Program-made: the position numbers and the translations under genes
The notes under the pieces: model-generated
Databases searched by the model: none
Told to the model about the DNA's origin: nothing
What the model saw: only the letters and a program-made list of their open reading frames with translations
Shown: piece after piece, positions 13,148 to 25,156 of the stretch
Layout of the letters: each line of letters opens with the position of its first letter
How positions within the stretch are numbered: position 1 is the stretch's first letter
From: Casuarina equisetifolia
Taxonomy: Eukaryota; Streptophyta; Magnoliopsida; Fagales; Casuarinaceae
Direction: 5' to 3'
Length of the DNA stretch: 64,000 nt
Assembly: GCA_028551475.1 (NCBI GenBank)
Contig: CM052359.1
Span: forward strand, 15,377,583-15,441,582

Positions 13148-14399
13148 TGATAACTCTATTTTTATAGAGTTATTTTACCTATTTTAGGTAATAAATAACT
13201 TTATTATTTGTGAGAAAACATTTGAACTCCTCTTTATCTACATAAATTTATCTTGTTTATGTAGCACAAGGAAGCAAGGAGAGAAAGAATGAACATGGAG
13301 AACCTTATGCTTATTGTGTGTCAAAATCGTAATATCAAGATCAAGAAAGTCAAGATAGGCTTGGGCTTTGGATGATTGTTATTAGATTTTCTATTGTTGT
13401 TGGGTTTTCTAAATAAATAAAAAACCCAATCATGTTAGGAATTCAAGTCCTAATTAATTAAGAGTTCAAAATCTAATTGTTTTAGGTCTCTAAAACCCAA
13501 TTCTACTAGGATAGGAGATAGGTCTGAACCTAAACCCTATTTAAGAGAAGAGAAGAGGCAAAAGGAGAGGGAGGAGGAAATTGAGCACAACTCAAGAAAG
13601 AGGCCAAGAATTCAAGGTTTTCTTGAAGAGAAGACAAAAAAAGTGACAGACTTCTTGTTTTTAGATTCAAGATGCCTTTTTTATTTCTTATTACTATTCT
13701 TCCTCATTATTTCTTTATATTTTAGTTTATTTTTGTTAGAGCTACGATGTAACCTAATTATGATGGTATGAATCTTATGATTATTATGTTTTGCAAGATA
13801 TTTTGTTTATGTGAAGTTACATATTACTGTGTTTAATGCTTTTAAGTGATTAGCTACCACTTGAATGATATGATTTGCATGTTTGAGACCGACAGGAGAT
13901 GATATGCAGTTGCTTCTTGTAATGTGTAACCATAAATTAAATATGGATAGACATATACCATATTATTTGTGTGGCTTTTGGTGTAAACTAGGAATATTCA
14001 CAGATCCTAATGCATTTAGTTTGTTTCAATTTATGTATAGAGATATAGTGAATTAATAAACTAAGTAGGTCTGTTATACCTAGACATAGGATAGTAAATA
14101 AATTAGGAAGTTCCGCCATCACATAGATATTATCCCTCTTGTAAGCATAAATAATCAATATTAATACATAGTAGTTATGGTGAAATCAAATGCTCTAACA
14201 TATTTCTTGTATTTAGTTTTCTTAGATTTAGTTAGTTAATCTATCATCTATTATTGGATTTGTTAGATAAATTCTAAGAGTTATTCACCTTTAGTACTTA
14301 ATTAGTTTAGTAAATACCAATCTTCGTGGGACGATACTCATATTTATCATTATATTACTTGTTCGACATGTACACTTGCATGTAGAATTTCACCGAACG
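13148..14399 (+). mobile_element. Solo LTR of the TGATAAC family with TAAAT target duplication
   Basis: 1252 bp, beginning TGATAACTCTATTTTTATAG and ending CACCGAACG (the related LTR at 30743 ends CACCAAACA). The 5-bp repeat TAAAT flanks it at 13143-13147 and 14400-14404, and the gag coding sequence of element A resumes immediately after it. No internal retrotransposon sequence is present, so it is a solo LTR left by recombination between two LTRs. The relative at 30743 follows the tract AAGTTTGGGGG, typical of Ty3-type elements. Confidence 0.9.
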
Positions 14400-14404
14400 T
14401 AAAT

Positions 14405-14735
14405 GAAATTGATTCTTTAACTAGAAAGCTGTCAAATAGTTAATGCTTAGGAAAAGAGTTTGAAAGCAAGTTAGAAAGTTCAACATGTTTGCTGAATAAA
14501 TTTGCTAATGGTAATGCCAAAAAGATATTGTAATCCCAAAGAGGCATGTATGACAAAGCTAGTATAGGTTATAAATCAAATGAAAATGCAAAACCTTTTA
14601 TTAAATTCTTTGAAAAGGAAAATTGCATGATTCCATTGTATAATAAATGTTCATATTGTACATATGTTGGTCATTCAAATGATACATGTCCTATTAGGCT
14701 TAGAAGACCATATAGGATGAAAAGAGTATAGATGC
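14405..14735 (+). pseudogene. Gag of element A, distal part with CCHC knuckle
   Basis: Coding similarity to element F resumes here. An open stretch at 14546-14731 carries the zinc knuckle CSYCTYVGHSNDTC (14648-14689), followed by the basic tail RLRRPYRMKRV found in all family copies. A TAG at 14729-14731 replaces the Trp codon present in element F. The knuckle binds RNA in working Gag proteins. Confidence 0.8.
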
Positions 14736-16959
14736 CTAAGTTTCTAGTAATACTTGTTCAACTAACTCTCATGGACCTAAGGAAAGAATGGTACCAAATT
14801 TGCAAGCTCCTTTGTTCATGTCTGCAGGTTATTAACAAAGATGCAGCAACTAGTTTGGTGAGTTGGTAACGAATGACGATCCATTGTATATGAGTAAAAA
14901 TATAGATATAATTAATTCTTCATTTTGTTATTCAAACAAAAAGTAGAGTTTCAAGAAAAACAATGTACGATTCTGTTTTGAAGTTGGTCATCTTTGCTGA
15001 AACAATTTGTTTGAAATGAAATCTTTAGGTGATTGTCATGTTTTTCCTTGGATGTTTCATGATGCATGACTTGCAACAAACTTATATGATAATTGAGTAT
15101 AATTACCATCACAAAAGACATGTATACTTGCTGGAAATTATTAGACTATATGATAAACAATATTTTATTTGTGACAAGAATGCTAAATAATTTGTTGATC
15201 GTTATCATGTCATTTGAAGGATAAACTATTCTGAAATTGATGGATCAATATCAATCCAAATATTCATCATTCTAGTATGCTAACATGATAGGGGAGGCAT
15301 AACTTAAAATATTTGCTTCGTGTTACGAGTTGGTTTGTATTGGAAAGACTACTTAAGGTGAATATATTTTTCTAAATCTAAAATGATTAACTTTCCTTGA
15401 TGACTTTTAAAATTAAAATGTGCATGATAAAGAAGAGGAGAGTAATACATATGATGTGAGTAGTATCTCATTTCTTGAAAGTTTAAATGATTACATAATT
15501 TGAAAGGGAATTGTGCAAATCCTTATGATTTTTGCTCCTACTAAAATGACTAGCTAAATGGAGAAGAAATTCATTAGTCAAGTTTCCATTGTGAAAACTA
15601 CTTGGACTATTTACAGATTGCTACTATTCAATGTGATGAATTTTTGAAACAAATTGTGCTTTACACTTTGTTGTAAATTATTGCTCATTCACTGCATAAA
15701 CAATCTCATAATATGGCAATATGAAATGAGAAGTTTCCTATGAAACATATATTCAAATGATAACTTGAATTGCATCAAACTTGAGTATTGTGTTGCTTTA
15801 CATATATTTTGCACTTAATTGACAATGAAAATTAAGGAAAGCAAAGGAAGCAAAGGCTTATAGAATACTCCATGTATTTGTTATGCTTTTCTACCTCACT
15901 TTTACATTGATAATACTTTCAAAAAAGAAAGGATTTCAAGATATTTTTTCTACTATGATGTATTTGTTATTGTTAATCAAAAGAATACAAAAATCACACA
16001 ACATGATATATAGGTGCAAAGTTGTGCTTTGCTGAGGCATAAAGTATCAACATGAAACACATACAACATGATTATAGAAGCATATACTTTGCTGAATGTT
16101 TGGAATGATGTAAATGATATGTGGTACTTGTGTTTGCTATTGCAAATAATATAAATGCAAAAACCTTCATGCAGCAAAATATAAAGATATGCAATTTGCT
16201 AATAATTAAAGAATGAATATGAAAAGCATTCAATGTGATATGTATGTGTTGAGATTATGCACTGCACTCACTATTATTATTTAGGAGAGAAATTATAGCA
16301 CTTAAATTTTATGTTTGACCCATATAAGTGCAGAAAAGAGGATGAGTGCTGAAACCATGCACTACTTACTATCCTAGAAGTGTATTTCAAATGTTTTTGA
16401 ATCCATCTCTTATAATGAGTGTTGGCTGGATGAATACATATGAATACCTTGCTGGATAAATATGCCTTACTTGTTCTTGATAGGTCGAAATGAATTAAGA
16501 GGAAGCTACTCTTAAAAGGGGGTTATGAAAACAATGGTTGGATGACATTATGCAAAGTGTGATTGCTAAAACATACATTATCTTTATTTGTGTCAATACA
16601 TACAAGCATGTTATGCATATTTTGTTTTGTTATTGTTTGATGCTAGTTGGCATCATTTAAAGGGGAGCCTTAAACATTTCAAGTATATGTTTCTTGCATC
16701 TCTTGTATTTCCTATTTCCTATTTCAAGTATGTCAAAAAAAAGGGAGTGATATGTGCACATGAAAAATACTTTCATTATCTCCATTATGTCTTTATGGTG
16801 TCAAAAAAGGGAGGTATATATAGATGAAAAACACTTTGGTTATCTCCACTATATGTTGGCATAAGAGGGATTTGTGTTGGAAACAAAACTTAAATGTGGC
16901 TTGCATGAAATGTTTAGTTTTTCAAGTGAATGTTTTGTCATCATTAAAAAAAGGGAGAT
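14736..16959 (+). other. 3' region of element A with repeated polypurine tracts
   Basis: This 2.2-kb segment is colinear with 52986-54951 of element F but matches no pol domain. Polypurine tracts recur near its end: AAAAAAAAGGGAG (16735-16747), AAAAAAGGGAGG (16803-16814) and AAAAAAAGGGAGA (16946-16958), the last one touching the 3' LTR. The first is followed by GATATGTGCACATG, a motif also seen after the tract in elements F and E. Multiple polypurine tracts before the 3' LTR are a Sirevirus hallmark. Small ORFs (16588-16827, 16824-17081) do not look conserved as proteins. Confidence 0.7.
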
Positions 16960-18123
16960 TGTTAGGAATATTGTTATTCCACTATTATTTTGATGATGAT
17001 AAAAAGGAAAAAAAATATTTCATAAAGTGTATTTTTTATGTGACAAATATCTTAGTGTTAATGTTTAATTATTATTCATGATTTATGTGTTATAAATTAT
17101 AATAATCTTATTATAATTTAAAAAATTTGTTAAATAGTTATTAGGAAGAACAATAATGTTATCATTATTTGTCTTAATATAAGAAAAATAATGCCTAAAT
17201 ATTTATGTAGGTAAAATGGACCATGAAGGGTTAAATCACGTGATCCAATCCAAGCTTCATGACTCACTGTGTGTAAGCCCAATCCAAAAAGGAACGAGCG
17301 ACCTAGACCCCAAACTTATGATCTGTCAAGCCTAGCTTAGCTCAATATCTGCCAAACCTAGATCAACATAAGCTTGTGACCTGCGATCCAAAAGCATATT
17401 GCAACCCGCGAGGGTGTGACCTAAGAAACACCCACTCAACACCATATGTGAACACCTCTGAGATTCATTTCTAACAAGAGCTCCAATGATGGAAAAAGAT
17501 GCATCATTTTGAAGGTATTAAAAAGGAGAAGAGATTTGTGAACTAAAATTTGCAACCCATTGCTCAAAGAATAGTAAATCAAGCATAATCCACAATGTTC
17601 TTCGTGACCTACGACCTGATTTGATTGAAAGAGAAATTGGGAATAGATTAAAGTGTTTCAAAAGTCCAAATCATGGGATTTTGTTAAGCAAGAAGGTAAT
17701 CTATTGATTTGTGAAGTACCCAAGAAGATTTATTTCAAGATTGAAAAGGATTATGGAAGATTCCTTGTAAAATTTGGGAACCTAACCTATAACTCGAATG
17801 AGCTTCGTGAGACCCAAAAATGAAGAAAGAAATGTCCTAATTAAATGATGCATTTTGAGAACATTGTTGAATTATAACAAAGGAGTAACTCACCCCCGAT
17901 ACTCTGTCTCTCCAATGGCATGAAAAGTAGTCATAGATTCTCTCTAACCACCATGGTAAATCTTGTGTTTGTACTTGTTATCCATTATTCTTTTGGTTTG
18001 CTATTTATATTCCCATTTTGTATGCTGTTTGAGTTTGTTGTGTTTAAAGAATATGAAATAATAGACATAGAGTTGAATAACCAATTCAACCCCCTTTTTC
18101 TTGGTTAACCATTATACCTAACA
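16960..18123 (+). repeat. 3' LTR of element A
   Basis: 1164 bp, starting TGTTAGGAATATTG directly after a polypurine tract and ending in a C-rich run, TTGGTTAACCATTATACC and TAACA. The same terminal signature occurs in every LTR of this family in the window. Confidence 0.9.
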
Positions 18124-18267
18124 ACAATTAGCTTCTAATGAACCTAAATGTCTTATATGTTATAATTGAGTTTATTTATATGTGTGTCAAAGACATTACT
18201 TTATGGCCATCAATTGTATGACTCGGCCAAGTGCTTATGGATACACCTCCCTTAAGACTTTAATGTG

Positions 18268-18298
<31 letters not shown>

Positions 18299-19629
18299 TG
18301 TGTATGTGTATATGTGTGCGTGCACAAGTCACCTTTTCATATTAACCTCTCTATCAACATCAATTTAACATGACTAAGAGTGAGGTTCATATGGAGTCTT
18401 AACTTTTGTACTGGAAGGAAAACATAAAGTGTCATAGAAATGAAGAATGTAAACCTTATTGACTTTATAGATAACTATTGGAACTCACTGCTTAAGAAAA
18501 TGAGGCTAACAAATTGACTTATAAAGCATGGTTAAAATATAGTCACACTTGTTTACTACCCATGAAGAGGTCAACTAAATATTTTTTTAAATGTGATTTA
18601 TCCATTCAATACACTATTAAGGAATTTATAGATGTAGTGATATCAATAGATTAAGATTCCATATTTCATCAAATACTACAATAAGGAATCTTTTCCTAGG
18701 AATTTTTCCCTTCTAGGTATGATGGTTATGGAGATATTAGGAACCATAATTAAAGGATGTTATGTTGTCAAATTTAAACTCCAATGTAGATCAAGGTAAA
18801 TAGTCAAAATTCCATACTTTATAGAGATACTTCTAATAACACCACTAAGCACTTCAAATCATCTAGCAACATAGTAGGGATAATGTGAACATCCTTTAAG
18901 AAGGATGATTAGCAAAAGGACTAAGACCAAAAAATTAAAACTTGGTTATCTAAATGTAAGTCTAAAGGTAAAAGTTCTTTGATATTTGTTTGCGAATCTT
19001 GTATATCATAAGCCTCATCTAGTGCTTAGGACTATATAATGGTGCAACTTGTTATGTTGCCTTAACCATCCAAAGATTCATAAATAGGAGAAATAACCAA
19101 ATAAGGATGAACTAAGACTTACAATTGGGAATAAGGAAAAAGTGGGAGAAATAAAGAAACACACTCTACATGTTGTCATTTAGATGGAATTAAGTTTAAG
19201 TTTTAGACATATGCAACTATTGTTATGGTATAAAGAACGATATAGTTAATTTGTTCTTTAAAGTAAAGAGGTTAGTTGTTGCAATGTGTCATATGGTTTA
19301 TTCAAATTATGCTAAGTTCCCCATGACATTTATGTCTTATAAAGGATGATTCCCAATAAAACCTATATTTAAAGAAAGATCTTACACTCCATGACATAAA
19401 TGATTGGCTACATCTCTAGAAAAGGAATAGAAAGGTAGATAAAGTTTCATATCTTTTTTACTCTTAAAGATGCTTTAGAGATTGTGTAGACTAAAGTAGA
19501 GGTAAAATAACCAAGGTAAAGTAAAAGTTTGTAGTCCATAATGATGACTATAATTTAACAAATACTACATTACATATTGCCTAAAGTAGTTAAACTAACC
19601 CTATAAAAAGTAGAGTTATCAGATACTAT
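18124..19629. other. Unassigned AT-rich sequence
   Basis: No gene, LTR or conserved domain is recognisable on either strand. A CCHC-like sequence can be read near 18150 but is isolated. The block may be the eroded 3' part of the minus-strand copia D or older repeat DNA. Confidence 0.4.
18267..18294. repeat. (AT)n microsatellite
   Basis: An uninterrupted AT dinucleotide run of about 14 units, followed by a shorter TGTGTATG-rich stretch. Confidence 0.9.
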
Positions 19630-20671
19630 ATTCCTAATGTGGCCATGTCTTTCAAATATCTAAATACTTATTTAACAACCATTAAGTGTGGTTCTTTTGA
19701 ATTAGATTGATGTCTAGCACATAAACACATGTTAAACATGATATCAGGTCTAGATGCACTCAAGTAAAGTAATGAGCCAATCATCCCTCTATATAATTTT
19801 GAATCAACACTAGTCTCTTTTTCATCATGTGATAAGGAAGTAAAAGTACTCATTAGGGTGTTTATTGGCTTAGAATCATGTAGCTTGTATTTCTTAAGTA
19901 ATTCATTTGTATACTTGGTTTAATTTATAAAAATTCCTTTGCTGGATTGTTTTATTTGAAAACCCAAAAAATAACTCAACTCACCCATCATGCTCATTTC
20001 AAATTCTTTTTGCATAGATTCAATAAATTCCTTACATAGAGCAGGATTAGTGGAACCAAACACAATATCATCAACGTAGATTTTTACAATCAAAATGTCT
20101 TTTTCTTTTGTTTTGATAAATAAGGTATTATCAACTCTTCCTTTTTTAAAATTTGCACTAAGTAGAAAATTACTTAACTTATCATACCAAGCCTGTGGGG
20201 CTTGTTTAAGTCCATACAAAGCTTTTGAAAGCTTAAAAACATGTTCAAGATATGTTAGATCTTCAAATTTAGGGGTTGTTCAACATAAACTTTTTCTTTA
20301 ACAATATCATTTAAGGAAACACTCTTTACATCTATTTGAAAAAGAGTAAAGTTCATGTAACAAACAAATGTCAATAGCATCCTAATAGTTTTTAATCTAG
20401 CTACTGATGTAAAAGTTTCATTATAGTCTATTCCTCCCTTTTGGTTATACCCTGGTGCAACCAATCTAGCTTCATTTCTAGTAATGATTCCATTTTCATC
20501 TAACTTATTTCTAAATACCCATTTCGTTCCAATAATTTGATGGTCTTTTGGTTTAGGAACCAAGTTCCAGACTTGACTTTTCTCAAATTTGTTTAACTCT
20601 TGCTGCATAGCTAGAAACCAACTTTCATCTTTAAGAACTTTATTGATCTTCTTAGGCTTTACTTGAGACAA
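19630..20671 (-). pseudogene. Reverse transcriptase and RNase H start of element D
   Basis: Three open pieces on the minus strand cover the copia RT. 20671-20255 has WNLVPKPKDHQIIGTKWVFR, the N-terminal RT block. 20219-19920 has MYGLKQAPQAWYDKL and the catalytic box YVDDIVFGS. 19853-19668 has the MIGSLLYLSASRPDIMF segment that follows the RT. Single stops and shifts separate the pieces. The usual RIFRYLKDT motif is recognisable in damaged form to about 19640, after which similarity is lost. RT would copy the element RNA into DNA; this copy cannot. Confidence 0.85.
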
Positions 20672-20879
20672 GAAGGCTTAATGTTCACAAATGTTATGAT
20701 AATGTGACTATGTACTAACCCTATTTGTGAGATCACCTAATATATACTGTTGATCTACTTCTCATCTAACTCTTGGAAAAGAAAAGTCTTTTGTTTTAGA
20801 CTCCCCTTCAACTTTAGCTCCATCTTTCTCTTTGTTTCCTTGTTCATTTGAACTCAAATTAATTTTCTTTTCTAGATAG

Positions 20880-21900
20880 GCAGTGCAATCATCTTCAAAT
20901 TTATCATGTATTGACTCTTATACTACTAAAGTTCTCTTATTAAATACTCTATATGCCTTGCTTGCACAAGAGTAACCAAGAAAAATAGCTTCATCACTTT
21001 TAGAATCAACTTTGCCAAGTAACTCCTTACCATGATTCAAAATAAAACATTTACTCGAAAGACATAAAAGTTGGAGATATTCGGTTTTCTACCAAAGAAT
21101 AATTCAAATGGTGTCTTTTTCAAAATTAGTTTGAAGAATGCATGGTTTGAAATGTAACAAGTTGTACTCATAGCTTTTCCCTAAAAATATTTTGGAAGAT
21201 TATATTCACACATTATAGTTTTAGCCATTTCTTAAAGTGTTTTATTCTTTCTTTCAACAACATCCTTTTGTTGTGGGTTTTTTTATCTTAAAAAATTATA
21301 AAAGATTCCATTTTTAGAACAAAAATTTTGAAAGAGATTATTTTCAAATTTCCCACATGATCAGTTCTTATTTTTGCAATTGAAAAACCTTTTTCATTTT
21401 GAATCATTTTACAAAAATCAGCAAACTTTTCAAATGTCTCATCCTTTCTAGCAAGTAAATATATCCATGTATATCTAGTGAAATCATCTATTATGACTAA
21501 TACATAGTATTTGCCATTTAAAGTGGTAGTTCTTAAAGGACCAAAAAGGTCCATGTGGAGTAATTCTAATGGTTTTGTAGTAGCTAAAACAAGCTTCGAT
21601 TTGAAGCTACTTTGTTTACGTTTACCTTGACACATGCTTCACATAATTTATTTCTATTAAAATTTAGAATGGGAAGTCCTTTGACCAATTTTTTTTTTAA
21701 AAAAAGTTTTTCTATCAAACGTAGACCCATATGCCTAAATTTTCTTTACACAACCAAGCATTATCATTCTTATTTACAATCAAACATGTTTATTCAACAA
21801 ACAATTCACTAAGATCTGACACATAAATATTATCTTTTCTTTTTCGAACAATCTTTATATCATGTTGCACATGTTCAACAAGAAAAAGTTCCTTTTAAGA
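20880..21900 (-). pseudogene. Integrase and GAG-pre-integrase of element D
   Basis: The zinc-binding end is eroded (CEACVKV near 21640). The open part 21635-21288 contains LLHMDLFGPLRT with the first catalytic Asp, and RTDHVGNL with the second, where the family has TDHGGEF. The third catalytic residue lies in VERKNKTL near 21250, beyond a frame break. The C-terminal part (KKTPFELFFGRKPNIS, near 21090) is also readable. Several stops make it inactive. Confidence 0.75.
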
Positions 21901-21949
21901 CTTTATTTTGAAATCTTTATCATAAAGTTGGCTTATGCTTAGCAAGTTG

Positions 21950-23412
21950 TGTTAGGTTTAATGGTTAACCAAGAAAGAGGGGTTAAATTGGTTATCTTGG
22001 TTTCTTTACTAATTTTAGGTTCAATCACTTTTCATGTACTTAAACAAAGCATTCAAGGATATAAAAAAACAAATAAAAAAGTAAATAGATACAAAAAAAG
22101 GATGCAACACAAGTTTACATGGTGGTTCAACTCTTGTCACCTACTTCCACCCTCTTCTCCTTTAACACAACTAGTTGAAGTCCATTTTACTTCAAAGCTT
22201 AGGAGAAAACCCTTTCTTAATACTTTCCAACTCCTCCTCAAGGAGTCATACAAGTCACGATTACAAAGATAAGGTTAAAACCTTAGTTCAGCAGTAAATC
22301 CCTTAAAGATATAGAGATAATGAGGGATAATGCTAAACAAGAGCTTATAGAAGATATTAAATGCAATGATAGGCTTTAATCATGAAACCCCCAAATGTGT
22401 TCAAGTTAAGGTTTGGGATTTACAAATCAATTTATGTGCATATAATAATATATGTTTGATTAGCATATAAACAGATATATATCACAAAGAATCATCACAT
22501 AGAAGTGATATTAAGCTGAGTATCAAGATATCACTGAAGCTTCTTCATAGTCAATAACAAATGAGTTCAATCAGAATTTCTTTTGAATATCTCATAAACA
22601 CTTTCACAATATCTCTCCTTCTAATTGTAGAATAGCCTTCTCATATGTATGAAATGAAAGTAAAGAGCAAATCACAATTTCTGTCATAACCATAAGTTCA
22701 TAGGCTTCTTCCCGTTAAGAAGGTATAGCATGTACCTTTTTAAGTTTCTCATCAGCTTTAAGCTTCACATTCTGACATTTGATTAAAGCTTTTGCAAATC
22801 TTCCCATTGGAAAAGTAGGGATACGACTATGGTGAGAGAGAGATAGGGAGAGCCATTGACATTCATACTGAATATTAGGGCTTCTCGCTCAATCAAGACT
22901 CTTAAGTGAGTCTTCCCTCAAAATGACACTGTTCCAGTCTTCACTTAATCACACAAGGTCAAGTCAAATAAGTTATGTGGGCTAGGCTTCTTAACTAGTC
23001 TCAGTCCAAGCTTAATTGATCATAACACGAGCCAACTTCATAGCATGGGCCAACTTGTGTTAATTCATAACATGGGCCAAGCTTTAATAGATGTTAGAAC
23101 ATAATGTGATCTTTGATCCTTGATACATGTGTACTTATAAGCATATCAAAACAATTATCATTTTTCTCCAAATAATCAAATATTCTTTTAGCTCTTATTT
23201 CATACAAAAATACTTCTCTAAGCATTGTATGAAGTTGATTAATGAAGGAATGTAAGAACTTGGCTACTTTATAATATCATTTATTGATATTATAAGTTGC
23301 ACACCTTTTACTTCCTTGATGTTCAATTTGCACATAATCATATGAAAAAAATTTATATAAATATTATATGCAACCAATAATTTGTCTTAATAAAACACAT
23401 CTTTTTCCAACA
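21950..23412 (-). mobile_element. Solo LTR of the Sirevirus-like family with AGTTG target duplication
   Basis: On the plus strand it begins TGTTAGGTTTAATGG and ends TTTTTCCAACA, i.e. a family LTR on the minus strand (TGTTGG...CCTAACA), 1463 bp. AGTTG repeats flank it at 21945-21949 and 23413-23417. The protease to integrase reading of element D continues across it. Confidence 0.92.
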
Positions 23413-23417
23413 AGTTG

Positions 23418-23870
23418 AATTTCAATTCATCCATGAACAAAATTTTGGAATAAACAGAGTTTTTAGGTTACCTATAGTTCTCATACTTTTGATTCTTCCT
23501 TTAGAGTTATTTGCAAAAGAAATCATACCTTTAGCTTTTAGCTCAATTGTTAAGAAGAGTTCTATCATCCTAGTTAAATGATGGGAGCATCTGCGGTCCA
23601 AAATCCATAGATTTTTGTAATCTTCCTTACTCACTTTAGCATTTAAAGCTTGCAAAAATAAATTACTTGTTGAAATGTTTGGTACCCTTTTTTATTTGGG
23701 TCCATGAGAGTTAGTTGTACAAGCATTACTAGAACTTTTAGGCATCCATACTCTTTTTTTTATGGTTTTCTAAGCCTAATAGGACATGTTTTTATAGTAT
23801 GACCACAATATTTACAGAATTTACATTTTACTTTATCTTCTATACATATGTATATAACTTTTAACACCCT
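23418..23870 (-). pseudogene. Protease and CCHC knuckle of element D
   Basis: On the minus strand a knuckle CKYCGHTIKTC with the basic tail RLRKP is followed by a linker and an open stretch (23655-23422) reading NLWILDRRCSHHLTRM. In the aspartic protease this would be LDSGCS; here Asp-Ser-Gly has become Asp-Arg-Arg, so the active site is lost. Upstream gag is missing. Confidence 0.8.
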
Positions 23871-23879
23871 GAACATATG

Positions 23880-25156
23880 TTGAAAATCTATTTTCTCTTC
23901 ATGTTGTTACTATTGTTGATTGCTTGTTATTGTTGTTGATATGTGTTAACTTGAGATATATGTTGACATTGCTTAACTTGAGATAGGTGTTGACATTGCT
24001 TAATTGCACTTGATATTATGACAACTCTGAGTTGTCATGAAAAACATATTATATAATACACTTTGCTCACTTCATTGATGACATGTGCTATTGAATGCTT
24101 CAACTGTGAAAATTTTGTCATCATTAAAAAAAGGGAGGTTGTTGAAAAAAGATATGTTTTGCTGTGACATTTTGTTATTAAATACATATAAATGTTTTTC
24201 ATATGTTAATGTACAAAATAGAATTAAAGAAAGTAAAATGTGTGGAAATTATAATATCAATTAATGATATTATAAAGTAGCTAATTTCCTACATCTATAT
24301 AAATTGATACATATGTCATGTTTTAAAAAGAATATTTCCTAAGCATAAAATAGCATGATATTCATGAATTGCATAGCATTTACATTAAAAAGGAATGTGA
24401 TGCTAGTTTTTATATCATTATAGGGAGCTTATGCAAAATTTGTCCATCTCATATGATGAGATCTTATGATGAGCTTATGCTAGCTTAAGCCCAATCTAAG
24501 AAGTTTAAACTTGATCTAAGAAGCTCAAGTTCATAAAAGATAAGGCTAGTTTGAGCTTGTGCAACAGACCCTGATCCAAGACCAAAACTCACAAGCCCCA
24601 TGAAGTGTTTAATTGAGAATGTGTTGCACTCACCAAAACGGTGTTGTTTAACTAAGGCTTGAGTCTCAAAATACGTCTTGCACAAGTAGAAGCCCTAATC
24701 TCTATTGTATTCAAATTAACAAGAGAAGTTGTCCTTACTTTGCAGCCACAAGTATTCTCCCAACAAGAAGATTTGCAGAATAGTTGATTAAATGTTAGAA
24801 AAGTAGTTTGAAATGATTGGGTGATGATTAAGGGTTTAATTGAAACCCTAAGTGATGGAATTGTCTTATTCTCTCAATGGGAAAAGCCTTTGATGTTGTT
24901 AGGTTTGACAAAAACCTCAATTCAACTTCTATTGTTTCGAATCTTATATAAAAGGGTTCTATTCTATGGTTCAAAAAGCAACTTTTGATAAGATTATTGA
25001 GATATTGAACTAAGAAATCAAGATTGAGTTCTACATTGTGATTTTGTGAAGAAGCATCGGTGATATTCTTTGTAAATCATATTCTTGTGATTTCATACTC
25101 ATTTATACACTCATTTATGTGATGATTAAACTTTGATTATTATTTGCACATAAATT
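23880..25156 (+). mobile_element. Element C: 3' tail and left part of its LTR
   Basis: 23880-24139 is the tail of a family element, ending in the polypurine tract AAAAAAAGGGAGG. The LTR starts at 24140 (TGTTGAAAAAAGATATG) and runs to 25156, where element B is inserted. It resumes at 37670 and ends at 38156. The coding part of C is not visible; the minus-strand element D abuts it on the left. Confidence 0.8.

Larger units (their letters stand above)
11838..18123 (+). mobile_element. Element A: pol-less Sirevirus-like copia derivative, 5' LTR missing
   Basis: The order is gag (11838-13142), a nested solo LTR (13148-14399), the distal gag with a CCHC knuckle (14405-14735), a 2.2-kb 3' region with repeated polypurine tracts, and a 3' LTR (16960-18123). 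There is no protease, integrase, reverse transcriptase or RNase H between the CCHC knuckle and the LTR. The second derivative F (50667-56352) has the same order, so the absence of pol is probably ancestral to both copies and not a local deletion. The 5' LTR is not present; the inverted LTR at 10203-11833 occupies its place. Confidence 0.85.
19630..23870 (-). mobile_element. Element D: minus-strand Sirevirus-like copia fragment
   Basis: Read on the minus strand from 23870 down, the order is CCHC knuckle, protease, GAG-pre-integrase, integrase, reverse transcriptase and the start of the RNase H region: the canonical copia order. It is split at 21950-23412 by a solo LTR. Its proximal gag and both of its own LTRs are missing: sequence similarity stops near 23870 and near 19630. 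Its RT keeps several Trp codons that are stops in elements B and E. Confidence 0.85.

Noticed and set aside
14736..16959. Envelope-like gene in the 3' region of element A
   Set aside because: Some Sireviruses carry an env-like ORF here, but no open frame with signal peptide or membrane segment is shared between A and F.
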